From assembly GCF_945957265.1 (NCBI RefSeq), contig NZ_CAMFKO010000006.1, positions 1-64,000 on the forward strand: DNA of 64,000 bases, read 5' to 3'. The stretch is from an uncultured Dechloromonas sp. Its GTDB lineage: Bacteria > Pseudomonadota > Gammaproteobacteria > Burkholderiales > Rhodocyclaceae. The position numbers were made by a program, and so were the translations under genes. Below, piece after piece: positions 49,280-57,740 of this stretch; position 1 is the first letter of the stretch; every line of letters begins with the position of its first letter. The notes under the pieces are model-generated. The model searched no databases. It saw nothing but the letters and a program-made list of their open reading frames with translations, and had not been told where the DNA came from.

Positions 49280-50212
49280 GTGACCGCTCCGCTCTTCGAA
49301 TCCACCATCACCAGCCTCCCCCTCATCAACAAGGGCAAGGTCCGCGACATCTACGCCGTCGATGACGAAAAGCTGCTCATCGTCACCAGCGACCGCCTCT
49401 CCGCCTTCGACGTCGTCCTCCCGGACCCGATCCCGCGCAAGGGCGAAGTACTGCAGGCCGTGGCCAACTTCTGGTTCGACAAGCTCGGCCACATCGTCCC
49501 CAACCAGCTGACCGGCATCGACCCGGAAACCGTCGTCGCCGAAAACGAGCGCGACCAGGTGCGCGGCCGTGCCGTCGTCGTCAAGCGCCTGCGCCCGCTG
49601 CCCATCGAAGCCGTCGTTCGCGGCTACGTCATCGGCTCCGGCTGGAAGGATTACCAGCAGACCGGCGCCATCTGCGGCATCGCCCTGCCGGCCGGTCTCC
49701 AGATGGCCGCCAAGCTGCCCTCGCCGATCTTCACCCCGGCGACCAAGGCCGCCGTCGGCGACCATGACGAAAACGTTTCCTTCGCCACCGCCCAGGCCAA
49801 CTGCGCCGCCGACCTCGCCGACGTGCTGGCCGGCACCGGCAAGAACGGCGCCGGCCTCGCCGACGAAGCCCGCATCGCCGCCATCCGCCTGTACGAGGAA
49901 GCCTCGGCCTACGCCCGTGGCCGCGGCATCATCATCGCCGACACCAAGTTCGAGTTCGGCATCGACAAGGCCGGCACCTTGCACCTGATCGACGAGGCCC
50001 TGACCCCGGACTCCTCCCGCTTCTGGCCCGCCGACCAGTACGAGGAAGGCAAGAACCCGCCGTCCTACGACAAGCAGTACGTCCGCGACTACCTGGAAAC
50101 CCTGGACTGGGGCAAGGTCGCCCCCGGCCCCAAGCTGCCGGCCGACGTCATCGCCCGCACCAGCGCCAAGTACATCGAAGCCTACGAAAAGCTGACCGGC
50201 AAGACGCTGTAA
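49280..50212 (+). CDS. purC: Phosphoribosylaminoimidazole-succinocarboxamide synthase
   Basis: 310 residues, de novo purine step that joins CAIR to aspartate. SAICAR-synthetase blocks: [50 protein letters not shown] and [12 protein letters not shown]. The start is GTG at 49280; the next residues TAPLFESTI match the family N-terminus. A terminator follows 17 bp after the stop, so it is likely monocistronic. Confidence 0.96.
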   Translation: MTAPLFESTITSLPLINKGKVRDIYAVDDEKLLIVTSDRLSAFDVVLPDPIPRKGEVLQAVANFWFDKLGHIVPNQLTGIDPETVVAENERDQVRGRAVVVKRLRPLPIEAVVRGYVIGSGWKDYQQTGAICGIALPAGLQMAAKLPSPIFTPATKAAVGDHDENVSFATAQANCAADLADVLAGTGKNGAGLADEARIAAIRLYEEASAYARGRGIIIADTKFEFGIDKAGTLHLIDEALTPDSSRFWPADQYEEGKNPPSYDKQYVRDYLETLDWGKVAPGPKLPADVIARTSAKYIEAYEKLTGKTL

Positions 50213-50228
50213 GCGAAAGCCGCTTCAA

Positions 50229-50262
50229 CAAAAACGCCCGCTGCATGCGGGCGTTTTATTTT
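50229..50262 (+). terminator. Intrinsic terminator after purC
   Basis: AAAACGCCCGC pairs with GCGGGCGTTTT around a 5-base loop, followed by ATTTT. Confidence 0.88.
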
Positions 50263-50297
50263 GTCAATTTGAAACTCCGGGATCGCAAACTTTCGGG

Positions 50298-50732
50298 TTA
50301 TTTACCTTTCCCGACGATGGATTCGAGGCTTGTCGGTTTTACCGCCAGTTCAAGAACCTCATCGCCCATCAGCGTGCCGCATCCTGGACATTTGCACCAA
50401 TACTCCATGATCTCCGCATGCGGAACTCCACGCCCTTCCTTGATTTCCCAGCCATAACCACACTCGGGGCAGCGAGCCGGAACGGGAATCAACTTCCTTT
50501 CAAAAAAGTGAAGACATACAAGCGCCGCAGTGTAGCCCACGATCAGACCCACCAACATTTTCGTTCCCGATGTGCGTGCTGCGTTTGGCTCGATCAAGAC
50601 CCAAGCAATCGCACCTCCAATTCCCAACAGATATCCAATCAACAGGACCGTATTTCGTATTGAACGATTTCGTCGCGCCAAGGCTTTTGCTTGAATCGTC
50701 TGTATTGCGACCTCTGGTGCAATGTACGGCAT
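50298..50732 (-). CDS. Small membrane protein with zinc-ribbon
   Basis: 144 residues, family not recognised. Two membrane helices (VLLIGYLLGIGGAIAWVLI, KMLVGLIVGYTAALVCLHFF) are followed by a cytosolic zinc-ribbon-like segment with two Cys pairs, CPECGYGWE and CKCPGCG. It lies in an AT-richer islet with the frameshifted ORF6N gene and lacks the codon bias of the core genes, so it may be acquired. Confidence 0.65.
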   Translation of the reverse strand: MPYIAPEVAIQTIQAKALARRNRSIRNTVLLIGYLLGIGGAIAWVLIEPNAARTSGTKMLVGLIVGYTAALVCLHFFERKLIPVPARCPECGYGWEIKEGRGVPHAEIMEYWCKCPGCGTLMGDEVLELAVKPTSLESIVGKGK

Positions 50733-50784
50733 GACTATCGAATATCCATCAATGAATAACCCGGGCGTTGGACAACAAGCTGTC

Positions 50785-51361
50785 TTAGCCCTTGGCTTCC
50801 GGTTTCACAAACCCAATCGGCCGCTTCGGCGCATCCGGTGGCGTCATCAATTCGCGAATTGCCGCGAAAACCTGCCTCAGTTGAGCACGGGTGTTGTGCG
50901 CGAAATTGTCTTGTTGCAGCGCCAGCATTTCGGTTTTTTTCTTCAAGTTCGCCCAGCCGCTTGGCCAAGTCGCCATGCGTGTTGGCGAGTTCGCGTACGC
51001 GCACGAAAGTACGCATGATCTCGATGTTGATCGCGATGGCACGCGGACTGCTCAACACCGATGAAAGCATGGCGACGCCTTGTTCGGTAAAGGCATAAGG
51101 TGCCGTCCGACGACCACCACGCCCAGGCTTTGAGATCACGGCCTGTGATCTCAAAGCCGCAACATCCTGATTATTAAGCTGGAACATGAAATCATCCGGA
51201 AACCGATCCTGGTTACGTTTGACCGCTTGCACCAGAACCCGCGTCTCGACACCGTAGAGCTCCGCCAAGTCGCTATCGAGCATTACCCGCTGCTCGCGAA
51301 GCACCAGAATACGACTGCCAATCAAAGACTGCACTGGAATGCTTGTCTGACTCACACTCAT
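50785..51361 (-). pseudogene. ORF6N-domain protein, frameshifted in an A7 run
   Basis: The N-terminal part is a KilA-N/ORF6N-type domain often found in phage antirepressor-like and mobile-element proteins (LREQRVMLDSDLAELYGVET, then RFPDDFMFQLN). The usual C-terminus (TEMLALQQDNFAHNTRAQL ... PPKRPIGFV-like) is present in another frame. The two join at a run of seven A (50934-50940 on the plus strand as T). Removing one A restores ...ELEEK-TEMLALQQD..., so either the gene is broken, it is restored by slippage, or the run is a sequencing error. ATG at 51361 with Shine-Dalgarno GGGAGGGG. In the sequence as given, the frame ends at 50735 with unrelated residues. Confidence 0.75.
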
Positions 51362-51484
51362 TTTCGCCCCTCCCACCACATTCTATCCACAAATACGATG
51401 GCATACGCCCAGCTTTTCCAGAGCAACTGAACCCCGCCCCCGCTTCCCGGTCAAACCTCCGTAATCCCGACCCCGGAGGCTGCG

Positions 51485-52258
51485 ATGAAACACGTTTCCG
51501 ATTTCCATGCGCACGGCTTGTCCTTGCCCGCCGTCCGGCACATTGGCGCCGACCGCCCCTTGGCCTGGCTCAAGGCCGGCTGGCATGACCTCAAGGCCAA
51601 CCCACTGCCTTCGCTGGCCTATGGCCTGCTCTTCGCGTTGTGCGGCGACCTGATCATCCTCGCCACGCTCAACCGGCCGCACCTGCTCACGGTGTCGGTT
51701 TCCGGTTTCTTCCTGGTCGCCCCGCTGCTCGCCGCCGGGCTGAACGAGTTGAGCCGCCAGCATGAGGCGGGAAGGAAACCGTTCTTCATCGATTCCATTC
51801 AGTGCTTCCACCACAACGGCGAATCGCTCGCTTTCTTCGGCCTGTTGCTCGCGCTGGTCGGCCTGATGTGGGAGCGTTTCTCGGCGATCGCCTTCGCCCT
51901 GCTCGGCAGTTCCACCGGGATCGATGCCCGCGCCTTCATCGTCAGCCTGCTGCTCAGCGGCGAGCACAATGCCTTCATCGGCACCTGGTTCGCCCTGGGC
52001 GGCGTGCTTGCCCTGTGTGTTTTCGCCATTTCGGTCGTCACCGTGCCGATGATGCTCGACCACGACGCCGACATGCCGACCGCCACCGTGACCAGCCTGC
52101 GCGCCTTCCTGCTCAATACCGGCCCCTTGCTGCTGTGGGCCGCCTTGCTGGTGGCCCTGACCCTGATCGGTTTCGCCACCCTGCTCTTCGGCCTGGTGGT
52201 GATCATGCCGATTCTCGGCCACGCGACGTGGCACGCCTATCGCGACCTTGTAGAATAG
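51485..52258 (+). CDS. DUF2189 polytopic membrane protein
   Basis: 257 residues with about six membrane helices. WLKAGWHDLKANPLPSLAYG and the C-terminal VVIMPILGHATWHAYRDLV are the usual DUF2189 ends. Function unknown; such genes sometimes neighbour cytochrome c oxidase, but not here. Shine-Dalgarno CGGAGG precedes the ATG. A terminator follows. Confidence 0.86.
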   Translation: MKHVSDFHAHGLSLPAVRHIGADRPLAWLKAGWHDLKANPLPSLAYGLLFALCGDLIILATLNRPHLLTVSVSGFFLVAPLLAAGLNELSRQHEAGRKPFFIDSIQCFHHNGESLAFFGLLLALVGLMWERFSAIAFALLGSSTGIDARAFIVSLLLSGEHNAFIGTWFALGGVLALCVFAISVVTVPMMLDHDADMPTATVTSLRAFLLNTGPLLLWAALLVALTLIGFATLLFGLVVIMPILGHATWHAYRDLVE

Positions 52259-52276
52259 CCTGCTGAACGCCAATCC

Positions 52277-52305
52277 ACGGGCGGCGCAGACCGCCCGTTT
52301 TTATT
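52277..52305 (+). terminator. Intrinsic terminator between the DUF2189 gene and prlC
   Basis: ACGGGCGG pairs with CCGCCCGT around CGCAGA, followed by TTTTATT. The T-run ends about 13 bp before the prlC ATG, so prlC must have limited read-through or its own start within this region. Confidence 0.8.
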
Positions 52306-52318
52306 GCCCCCGACGACC

Positions 52319-54376
52319 ATGACCCAAGCCCACAATCCGCTGCTCGACTTCTCCGACTTGCCCCGCTTCGACCTGATCCAGCCGGAACACGTCAAGCCGG
52401 CCATCGAATCCCTGCTCGCCGACGGCCGCGCGCTGGTCGAACGCCTCACTGCCGAAGGCTCTCCGGCCACCTGGGCCGACTTTGCCGGCGCGCTGTCCGA
52501 CGGGCTGGAAGGCTTCGGCCGCGCCTGGGGCGTGGTCGGCCACCTGCACTCTGTCAACGATGTGCCGGCCTGGCGCGAGGCGTACAACGAGATGCTGCCC
52601 GAAGTCTCGCGCTTCTACACCGAACTCGGCCAGAACCTGGCCCTGTTCGACAAGTACCGCGCCCTCAAGGCCGGAACGGAATACGCCACCCTGAGCGCCG
52701 AACGCCGGAAGATCGTCGATAACGAAATCCGCGACTTCCGCCTCGGCGGCGCCGAGCTGCCGGAAGACCAGAAGCCCCGCTACCAGGCCATCATGGAAGA
52801 ACTGTCGCAGCTGGCCGCCAAGTTCTCCGAAAACCTGCTCGACGCGACCAACGCCTTCGGCGAAGTCGTCACCGACGAAGCGCTGTTGGCCGGCCTGCCC
52901 GACTACGCCCGGGACGCCGCCCGCGAAGTCGCGCAGAAGGCCGGTCTCGAAGGCTGGAAATTCACGCTGCACGCCCCCTCCTACGGCCCGGTCATGCAGT
53001 ATGCCGAGAACCGCGAGCTGCGTGCCCGGATGTACCGCGCCTACGCCACCCGTGCCGCCGAGATCGACAACGGCTATTCCAAGCCGGAATGGGACAACGG
53101 CCCGCTGATGAAGCGCATCCTCGAATTGCGCGAGGAAGATGCCAAGATGCTCGGCTTCGCCAACTTCGCCGAGGTTTCGCTGCTGCCCAAGATGGCCGAC
53201 ACGCCGGAACAGGTGCTCGCCTTCCTGCGCGACATGGCGAAGAAGGCCAGGCCTTTCGCCGAGAAGGACATGGCCGAATTGCTCGCCTTCGCGAAGGACG
53301 AACTGGGCATCGCCGATTTCCAGCCCTGGGACGCCGCCTACGTCTCCGAAAAGCTGCAGCAGGCGCGCTACGCCTTCTCGGCGCAGGAAGTGAAGCAATA
53401 CTTCACCGAACCCAAGGTTGTCGCCGGCCTGTTCAAGGTCATCGAGAGCCTGTTCGCCGTGAAGGTCAAGGCAGACAGCGCGCCGGTATGGCACGAGGAC
53501 GTGCGTTTCTACCGCATCGAAACGCCGGCCGGCGAACTGGTCGGCCAGTTCTACATGGATCTCTACGCCCGCGAAACCAAGCGCGGCGGCGCCTGGATGG
53601 ACGAGGCCCGGTCGCGCAAGCGCAGCGCCGGCGGCATCCAGAAGCCGATCGCCTACCTGAACTGCAACTTCGCCCGCCCAGTTGGCAACAAACCAGCCAC
53701 CTTCACGCACGACGAAGTGATCACCCTGTTCCACGAAGCCGGCCACGGCCTGCACCACCTGCTGACGCGCGGCGAGGAACTGGGCGTTTCCGGCATCCAC
53801 GGCGTCGAATGGGATGCCGTCGAACTGCCCTCGCAGTTCATGGAAAACTACTGCTGGGAATGGGAAGTCCTGCAAGACATGACCGCCCATGTCGACACCG
53901 GCGCCGCGCTGCCCCGTGCGCTGTACGACAAGATGCTGGCCGCCCGGAACTTCCAGAGCGGCATGATGACCGTCCGCCAGCTCGAATTCTCGATCTTCGA
54001 CATGCGCCTGCATGCCGAATTCGACCCGAGGGGCACGCCATCGGTCATGGACCTGATCGCCGAAGTCCGCCGGGAAGTCGCCGTGCTGATCCCGCCCGAA
54101 TGGCACCGCTTCCCGAACAGCTTCTCGCACATCTTCGGCGGCGGCTACGCGGCCGGCTACTACAGCTACAAGTGGGCCGAAGTGCTGTCGGCCGACTGCT
54201 ACGCGGCCTTCGAGGAGGCCGGCAGCCCGTTCGATGCCACGGTCGGCAAGCGCTACCTCGACGAAATCCTGTCCAAGGGCGGCTCGCGCCCGGCGCTGGA
54301 GAATTTCCGGGCTTTCCGCGGCCGCGAACCCAGCCCCGACGCGCTCCTCCGTCATAGCGGTATGATTGCGGCCTGA
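52319..54376 (+). CDS. prlC: Oligopeptidase A (M3 metallopeptidase)
   Basis: 685 residues. Zinc site HEAGH at residues 472-476 (TLFHEAGHGLHHLL), followed by the family's SGIHGVEWDAVELPSQFMEN. It degrades signal peptides and other oligopeptides in the cytosol. ATG at 52319 (MTQAHNPLL); a TTG-led extension at 52304 was rejected. It is followed by the glutaredoxin-like gene. Confidence 0.93.
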   Translation: MTQAHNPLLDFSDLPRFDLIQPEHVKPAIESLLADGRALVERLTAEGSPATWADFAGALSDGLEGFGRAWGVVGHLHSVNDVPAWREAYNEMLPEVSRFYTELGQNLALFDKYRALKAGTEYATLSAERRKIVDNEIRDFRLGGAELPEDQKPRYQAIMEELSQLAAKFSENLLDATNAFGEVVTDEALLAGLPDYARDAAREVAQKAGLEGWKFTLHAPSYGPVMQYAENRELRARMYRAYATRAAEIDNGYSKPEWDNGPLMKRILELREEDAKMLGFANFAEVSLLPKMADTPEQVLAFLRDMAKKARPFAEKDMAELLAFAKDELGIADFQPWDAAYVSEKLQQARYAFSAQEVKQYFTEPKVVAGLFKVIESLFAVKVKADSAPVWHEDVRFYRIETPAGELVGQFYMDLYARETKRGGAWMDEARSRKRSAGGIQKPIAYLNCNFARPVGNKPATFTHDEVITLFHEAGHGLHHLLTRGEELGVSGIHGVEWDAVELPSQFMENYCWEWEVLQDMTAHVDTGAALPRALYDKMLAARNFQSGMMTVRQLEFSIFDMRLHAEFDPRGTPSVMDLIAEVRREVAVLIPPEWHRFPNSFSHIFGGGYAAGYYSYKWAEVLSADCYAAFEEAGSPFDATVGKRYLDEILSKGGSRPALENFRAFRGREPSPDALLRHSGMIAA

Positions 54377-54400
54377 GCGGTTCACGGGGAGAGAACGACA

Positions 54401-54886
54401 ATGCGTTACCTGCTGACACTTTGCCTGCTGCTGGCAGGCCCGGCGGCCATGGCCGAAACCTACAAATGGACCGAAGGCGGCAAGACCGTGATTTCCGACA
54501 CGCCGCCCCCGGGCAAGGCCACGGCGGTCACCAAGGCGGGCGCCACGGCCGAACCCGGCGACAACATGCCCTTTGCCGTCAGGAAGGCGATGGAGGCCTT
54601 TCCGGTCACCCTGTTCACCACCGCCGACTGCATCAGCGAATGCAAGCAGGCGCGTGACCTGCTGAATGCCCGCGGCGTTCCGTTCACCGAAAAACTGATC
54701 CAGAAACCCGAAGAAGCCGAAGAGCTGAAGCAACTGGTCGGCGATCTCTTCGTGCCGTCGATCAAGGTCGGCAGCCAGAAATTCCGCGGCATCGAGGCAG
54801 GCGCCTACAACAACCTGCTCGACCTCGCCGGCTACCCGAAAACCGCACCCTACGGCAGCAAACCCTCCGCCGGACCGAACAAGTGA
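54401..54886 (+). CDS. Exported DUF4124/glutaredoxin-like protein
   Basis: 161 residues. Signal peptide (LLTLCLLLAGPAAMA, cleavage near 18), a DUF4124 segment (ETYKWTEGGKTVISDTPPP), then a glutaredoxin fold (VTLFTTADCISECKQARDLL ... VPSIKVG). The active site is Cys-X3-Cys rather than the usual Cys-X2-Cys. The GTG start of xthA overlaps its stop (GTGA). It is predicted to act in the periplasm, but the role is unknown. Confidence 0.83.
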   Translation: MRYLLTLCLLLAGPAAMAETYKWTEGGKTVISDTPPPGKATAVTKAGATAEPGDNMPFAVRKAMEAFPVTLFTTADCISECKQARDLLNARGVPFTEKLIQKPEEAEELKQLVGDLFVPSIKVGSQKFRGIEAGAYNNLLDLAGYPKTAPYGSKPSAGPNK

Positions 54887-55647
54887 AGATCGCCGCCTGG
54901 AACGTCAATTCGCTGAAAGTCCGCCTGCCGCACCTGCTCGACTGGCTCGCCACGGCCACGCCCGATGCGCTGTGCCTGCAGGAACTGAAGCTCGAAGACC
55001 ACAATTTCCCGAAAGCCGAAATCGAGGCGGCCGGCTACCATGTCGCCTTCTCCGGCCAGAAGACCTACAACGGCGTCGCCCTGCTCGCCCGCGAGCCGAT
55101 CCGCGACGTGGTCTGCGGCAACCCGCACTTCCCCGACGAACAGAAGCGCCTGATCAGCGGCACCGTCGGCGACACCCGCGTCGTCTGCGCCTACATGCCC
55201 AACGGCCAGGCGGTCGGCAGCGACAAGTACGACTACAAGCTGCGCTGGCTCGATGCGCTGGCGGTCTGGCTGGGCGAAGAACTGGTCAAATACCCGAAGC
55301 TGGCACTTTGCGGCGACTACAACATCGCCCCCGACGATCGCGACGTGCACGACCCGAAGCGCTGGGCCGGCGAAATCCTCTGCTCCGAGCCCGAGCGCGC
55401 CGCCTTCCAGCGCTTCATCGGCCTCGGACTGAGCGACAGCTTCCGGCTCTTCGAGCAGCCGGAGAAAACCTTCTCCTGGTGGGACTACCGCATGCTCGGC
55501 TTCCAGAAGAACCTCGGCCTGCGCATCGACCATATCCTGCTTTCGGCGCCGCTCGCCGAAAAATGCTCGGTGGCCGGTGTCGACCGCGCGCCGCGCAAGC
55601 TGGAGCGCCCGTCCGATCACGCCCCGGTGTGGGCCACGATCGACTGA
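54883..55647 (+). CDS. xthA: Exodeoxyribonuclease III
   Basis: 254 residues, AP-endonuclease/3'-exonuclease for base excision repair. MKIAAWNVNSLKVRL, CLQELK (Glu34), GDYNIAPDDRDVHD and the end SDHAPVWATID carry the metal and catalytic residues of the exonuclease-endonuclease-phosphatase family. GTG start at 54883, overlapping the stop of the preceding gene. 6 bp before the Crp/Fnr gene. Confidence 0.93.
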   Translation: MKIAAWNVNSLKVRLPHLLDWLATATPDALCLQELKLEDHNFPKAEIEAAGYHVAFSGQKTYNGVALLAREPIRDVVCGNPHFPDEQKRLISGTVGDTRVVCAYMPNGQAVGSDKYDYKLRWLDALAVWLGEELVKYPKLALCGDYNIAPDDRDVHDPKRWAGEILCSEPERAAFQRFIGLGLSDSFRLFEQPEKTFSWWDYRMLGFQKNLGLRIDHILLSAPLAEKCSVAGVDRAPRKLERPSDHAPVWATID

Positions 55648-55653
55648 CGCGCC

Positions 55654-56322
55654 ATGCCGACGACCGCCGCCAGCGAGCGCCTGCTCAGCCTCTACCCGGC
55701 CCTCGCCGGCCTGCCGGCCGAACGCCTGGCCGCGCTGACGCAGCCCCAGGCCATCATGCACCTGCCGGCGGGCCGCCAGGTTTTCGCCGAACACCAGCCC
55801 TGCCAGGGCTTCCCGCTCCTGCTCGAAGGCAGCATCAAGGTCATCAAGCTGGCCGCCAGCGGACGCGAGCTGATGCTCTACCGCGTTGCACCGGGTGGTT
55901 CCTGCATCATCAGCTCGAGTTGCCTGCTGGCCCATACCGACTACAACGCCCGCGGCATCGCCGAAACGCCGCTGACGCTGCTCGCCCTGCCGGTTGGCGA
56001 GTTTTCCCGCCTGCTGGTCGAGCATGCGCCGTTCCGCGATTTCGTCTTCCACCTGTTCACCGACCGCATCGCCGAACTGATGCAACTGGTCGAGGAGGTC
56101 GCCTTCGCCCGTCTCGACCAGCGCTTGGCCAAGCTGCTGCTGGCCCGTAACGAAAACACCCTGAACGTCACCCACCAGCAGCTTGCCGACGACCTGGGCA
56201 GCGTGCGCGAAATCGTCAGCCGGCTGCTCAAGGGATTTGCCGCGCAAGGCCTGGTCACGCTCGGCCGCGAACAGCTGAGCATCATCGACCGCTCCGGCCT
56301 GCAGAAAATCGCCGCTGTGTGA
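55654..56322 (+). CDS. Crp/Fnr-family transcriptional regulator
   Basis: 222 residues. Cyclic-nucleotide-binding-like N-terminal barrel (residues about 20-135, with GYKV-type LLEGSIKVIKLAASGRELMLYRVAPG) and C-terminal winged HTH (VTHQQLADDLGSVREIVSRL). The N-terminus lacks the Fnr-type cysteine cluster, although Cys residues occur in SCIISSSC, so an oxygen-sensing role is not evident. It lies 6 bp after xthA. A CRP-type palindrome covers its stop codon and precedes the DUF2892 gene. Confidence 0.88.
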   Translation: MPTTAASERLLSLYPALAGLPAERLAALTQPQAIMHLPAGRQVFAEHQPCQGFPLLLEGSIKVIKLAASGRELMLYRVAPGGSCIISSSCLLAHTDYNARGIAETPLTLLALPVGEFSRLLVEHAPFRDFVFHLFTDRIAELMQLVEEVAFARLDQRLAKLLLARNENTLNVTHQQLADDLGSVREIVSRLLKGFAAQGLVTLGREQLSIIDRSGLQKIAAV

Positions 56323-56333
56323 CTGCAGTTACA
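56318..56333 (+). promoter_or_regulatory. CRP/Fnr-type palindrome before the DUF2892 gene
   Basis: TGTGA-CTGCAG-TTACA differs by one base from the CRP consensus TGTGA-N6-TCACA. It overlaps the TGA of the Crp/Fnr gene and lies 64-79 bp before the ATG at 56397. Confidence 0.68.
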
Positions 56334-56396
56334 TACGAGGCCATGCCGCAGCGGTAAAGTGACATCGTCCACACACAACCTGACGGAGAAAACACC

Positions 56397-56585
56397 ATGG
56401 CAAATGTTGGCGGAATCGACAAAACCCTGCGTATCGTTGCCGGCGCCGGCCTGATCGGCGCCACCGTGGCCGGCCTGCTGCCGGCCTGGGGCTACATCGG
56501 CATCGTGCCGCTGGCTACCGGCCTGATCGGCTGGTGCCCGGCCTACACGCTGCTCGGCATGAACAGCTGCCCGAGCAAGAAGTAA
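56397..56585 (+). CDS. DUF2892 small inner-membrane protein
   Basis: 62 residues. N-terminal NVGGIDKTLRIVAGAG, two hydrophobic helices, and the conserved Gly-Trp-Cys-Pro segment (GWCPAYTLLGMNSCP) of the DUF2892/YgaP-like family. A Shine-Dalgarno (GGAG) lies about 9 bp upstream. It is read alone, between the CRP-type box and its own terminator. Confidence 0.88.
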   Translation: MANVGGIDKTLRIVAGAGLIGATVAGLLPAWGYIGIVPLATGLIGWCPAYTLLGMNSCPSKK

Positions 56586-56602
56586 AGCGGCGAGCAGATG
56601 GC

Positions 56603-56632
56603 AAAAAACCCGCCGATGGCGGGTTTTTTCTT
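56603..56632 (+). terminator. Intrinsic terminator after the DUF2892 gene
   Basis: AAAAAACCCGCC pairs with GGCGGGTTTTTT around a short loop. The same hairpin can also serve the convergent outer-membrane-protein gene. Confidence 0.85.
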
Positions 56633-56651
56633 TCCGGAACCAGCTTTCGCT

Positions 56652-57647
56652 TCAGAAACGCTGGTTCAACCCCAGCGTGGCAGAGTAGCGGGCAGCCAGT
56701 TGGCCGGATGCCGGATCGCCCGGAGCGCCATTCAGGTATTGGACGATGGGCCGCTGAATGTAGGCATACAAGGCGGCTTGCGGCGTCAGGGCGTAGTTCA
56801 GCCCCGGACTCAGGCTGATCGAATGGCCGCCCGATGCAGGATTGGCATTGATGCCGGAATCGCGGGAACGGCGCAGCGCATTCGCTTGCAGCAACAGATT
56901 GAGGCCGTGGGCTACTTCGTAATGCATGCCGACATCCAGCGTCAGCTCATTGCCCGGGCGATAGCCGTCCTTGATCGCCAGGGCCGTCTGGATCTGAGTA
57001 CTGACGAACCAGCCCAGATCGTTGCCCGGGCGATTCTGGAAATAGTAGGCACCGAGGATACCATCCGTGCTGCCACTGCCCGGCTGGCTTGAACGCTCCA
57101 GCTTGTAGGGCGTATCCGGATCGTCCGGCGAATTGGGCGTCATCACCTTGTTGGTCGCCCCGGTCGGCAATTTGGCCCCGAAACGCAGGCCGGCGCCTGC
57201 ATCCGGGTCGGGCAAGGCAAACTTGTATTTGCCGACGACCTTGATGTCGCCGAGTTCGCTGAATTTCGCCTGCTGGCCGACCGGATCGGCGCTTTGCGCA
57301 TCCAGCGTGTGAGCATGATCGCGCATGACGAAGGGCAGCCCGAGGGCAACGCCCCATTGCCGATTGATGGCGTAATCGAGGTTGAGGTTGACGATCTGGT
57401 TGATCGTTCGCCGGTTCTCGATTTCCTCGCCCGAATTACTCGGCGCCTCGGTCGCTTTCTTCGTTGATCCGGCCCGCCACTGGTCGGCTTTGGCGTAGGA
57501 GTAGCGGAGATCGACCAGCAGCCCGCTATCGTTCGACAGCCCCTGGGTGTTCCAGTTGGTGTTCACCATGCAATAGGATGAACCGCAAGAAGCGTGGGCC
57601 AGGCCGGCAACGAGCAGGCCGGGAATCAGGAGGAGGGACGGGTTCAT
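56652..57647 (-). CDS. Outer-membrane barrel-like protein of unknown function
   Basis: 331 residues. Signal peptide (LLLIPGLLVAGLAHA), then amphipathic beta-strands throughout (GLLVDLRYSYAKA, LNLDYAINRQWGVALGLPF, GDIKVVGKYKFAL, SLSPGLNYALTPQAALYAYI) and a terminal Phe (LGLNQRF), as in outer-membrane barrels. It resembles phenol-degradation MetA-like or 'transporter' beta-barrels; the substrate is unknown. Convergent with DUF2892 across the shared terminator. Confidence 0.72.
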   Translation of the reverse strand: MNPSLLLIPGLLVAGLAHASCGSSYCMVNTNWNTQGLSNDSGLLVDLRYSYAKADQWRAGSTKKATEAPSNSGEEIENRRTINQIVNLNLDYAINRQWGVALGLPFVMRDHAHTLDAQSADPVGQQAKFSELGDIKVVGKYKFALPDPDAGAGLRFGAKLPTGATNKVMTPNSPDDPDTPYKLERSSQPGSGSTDGILGAYYFQNRPGNDLGWFVSTQIQTALAIKDGYRPGNELTLDVGMHYEVAHGLNLLLQANALRRSRDSGINANPASGGHSISLSPGLNYALTPQAALYAYIQRPIVQYLNGAPGDPASGQLAARYSATLGLNQRF

Positions 57648-57740
57648 GCCGGAACACTCGCAGGATGGGCTAGCCGGCGATTTTAGCCGGCCTGGCGCCC
57701 GCCCCGCCTGCGACAGATTGTCGCACTGCCGGCACTCGAG

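Noticed and set aside
50931-50944. Programmed -1 ribosomal frameshift at A-AAA-AAC in the ORF6N gene
   Set aside because: The heptamer fits a -1 site, but a -1 shift leads into the wrong third frame; the conserved C-terminus needs +1 (or loss of one A).
52301-54733. 810-codon open frame on the minus strand
   Set aside because: Antisense shadow of prlC with repetitive Gly/Val/Arg composition.
57673-57691. GCCGGC-GATTTTA-GCCGGC hairpin as a terminator
   Set aside because: The arms are self-palindromic, common in GC-rich DNA, and no T-run follows.
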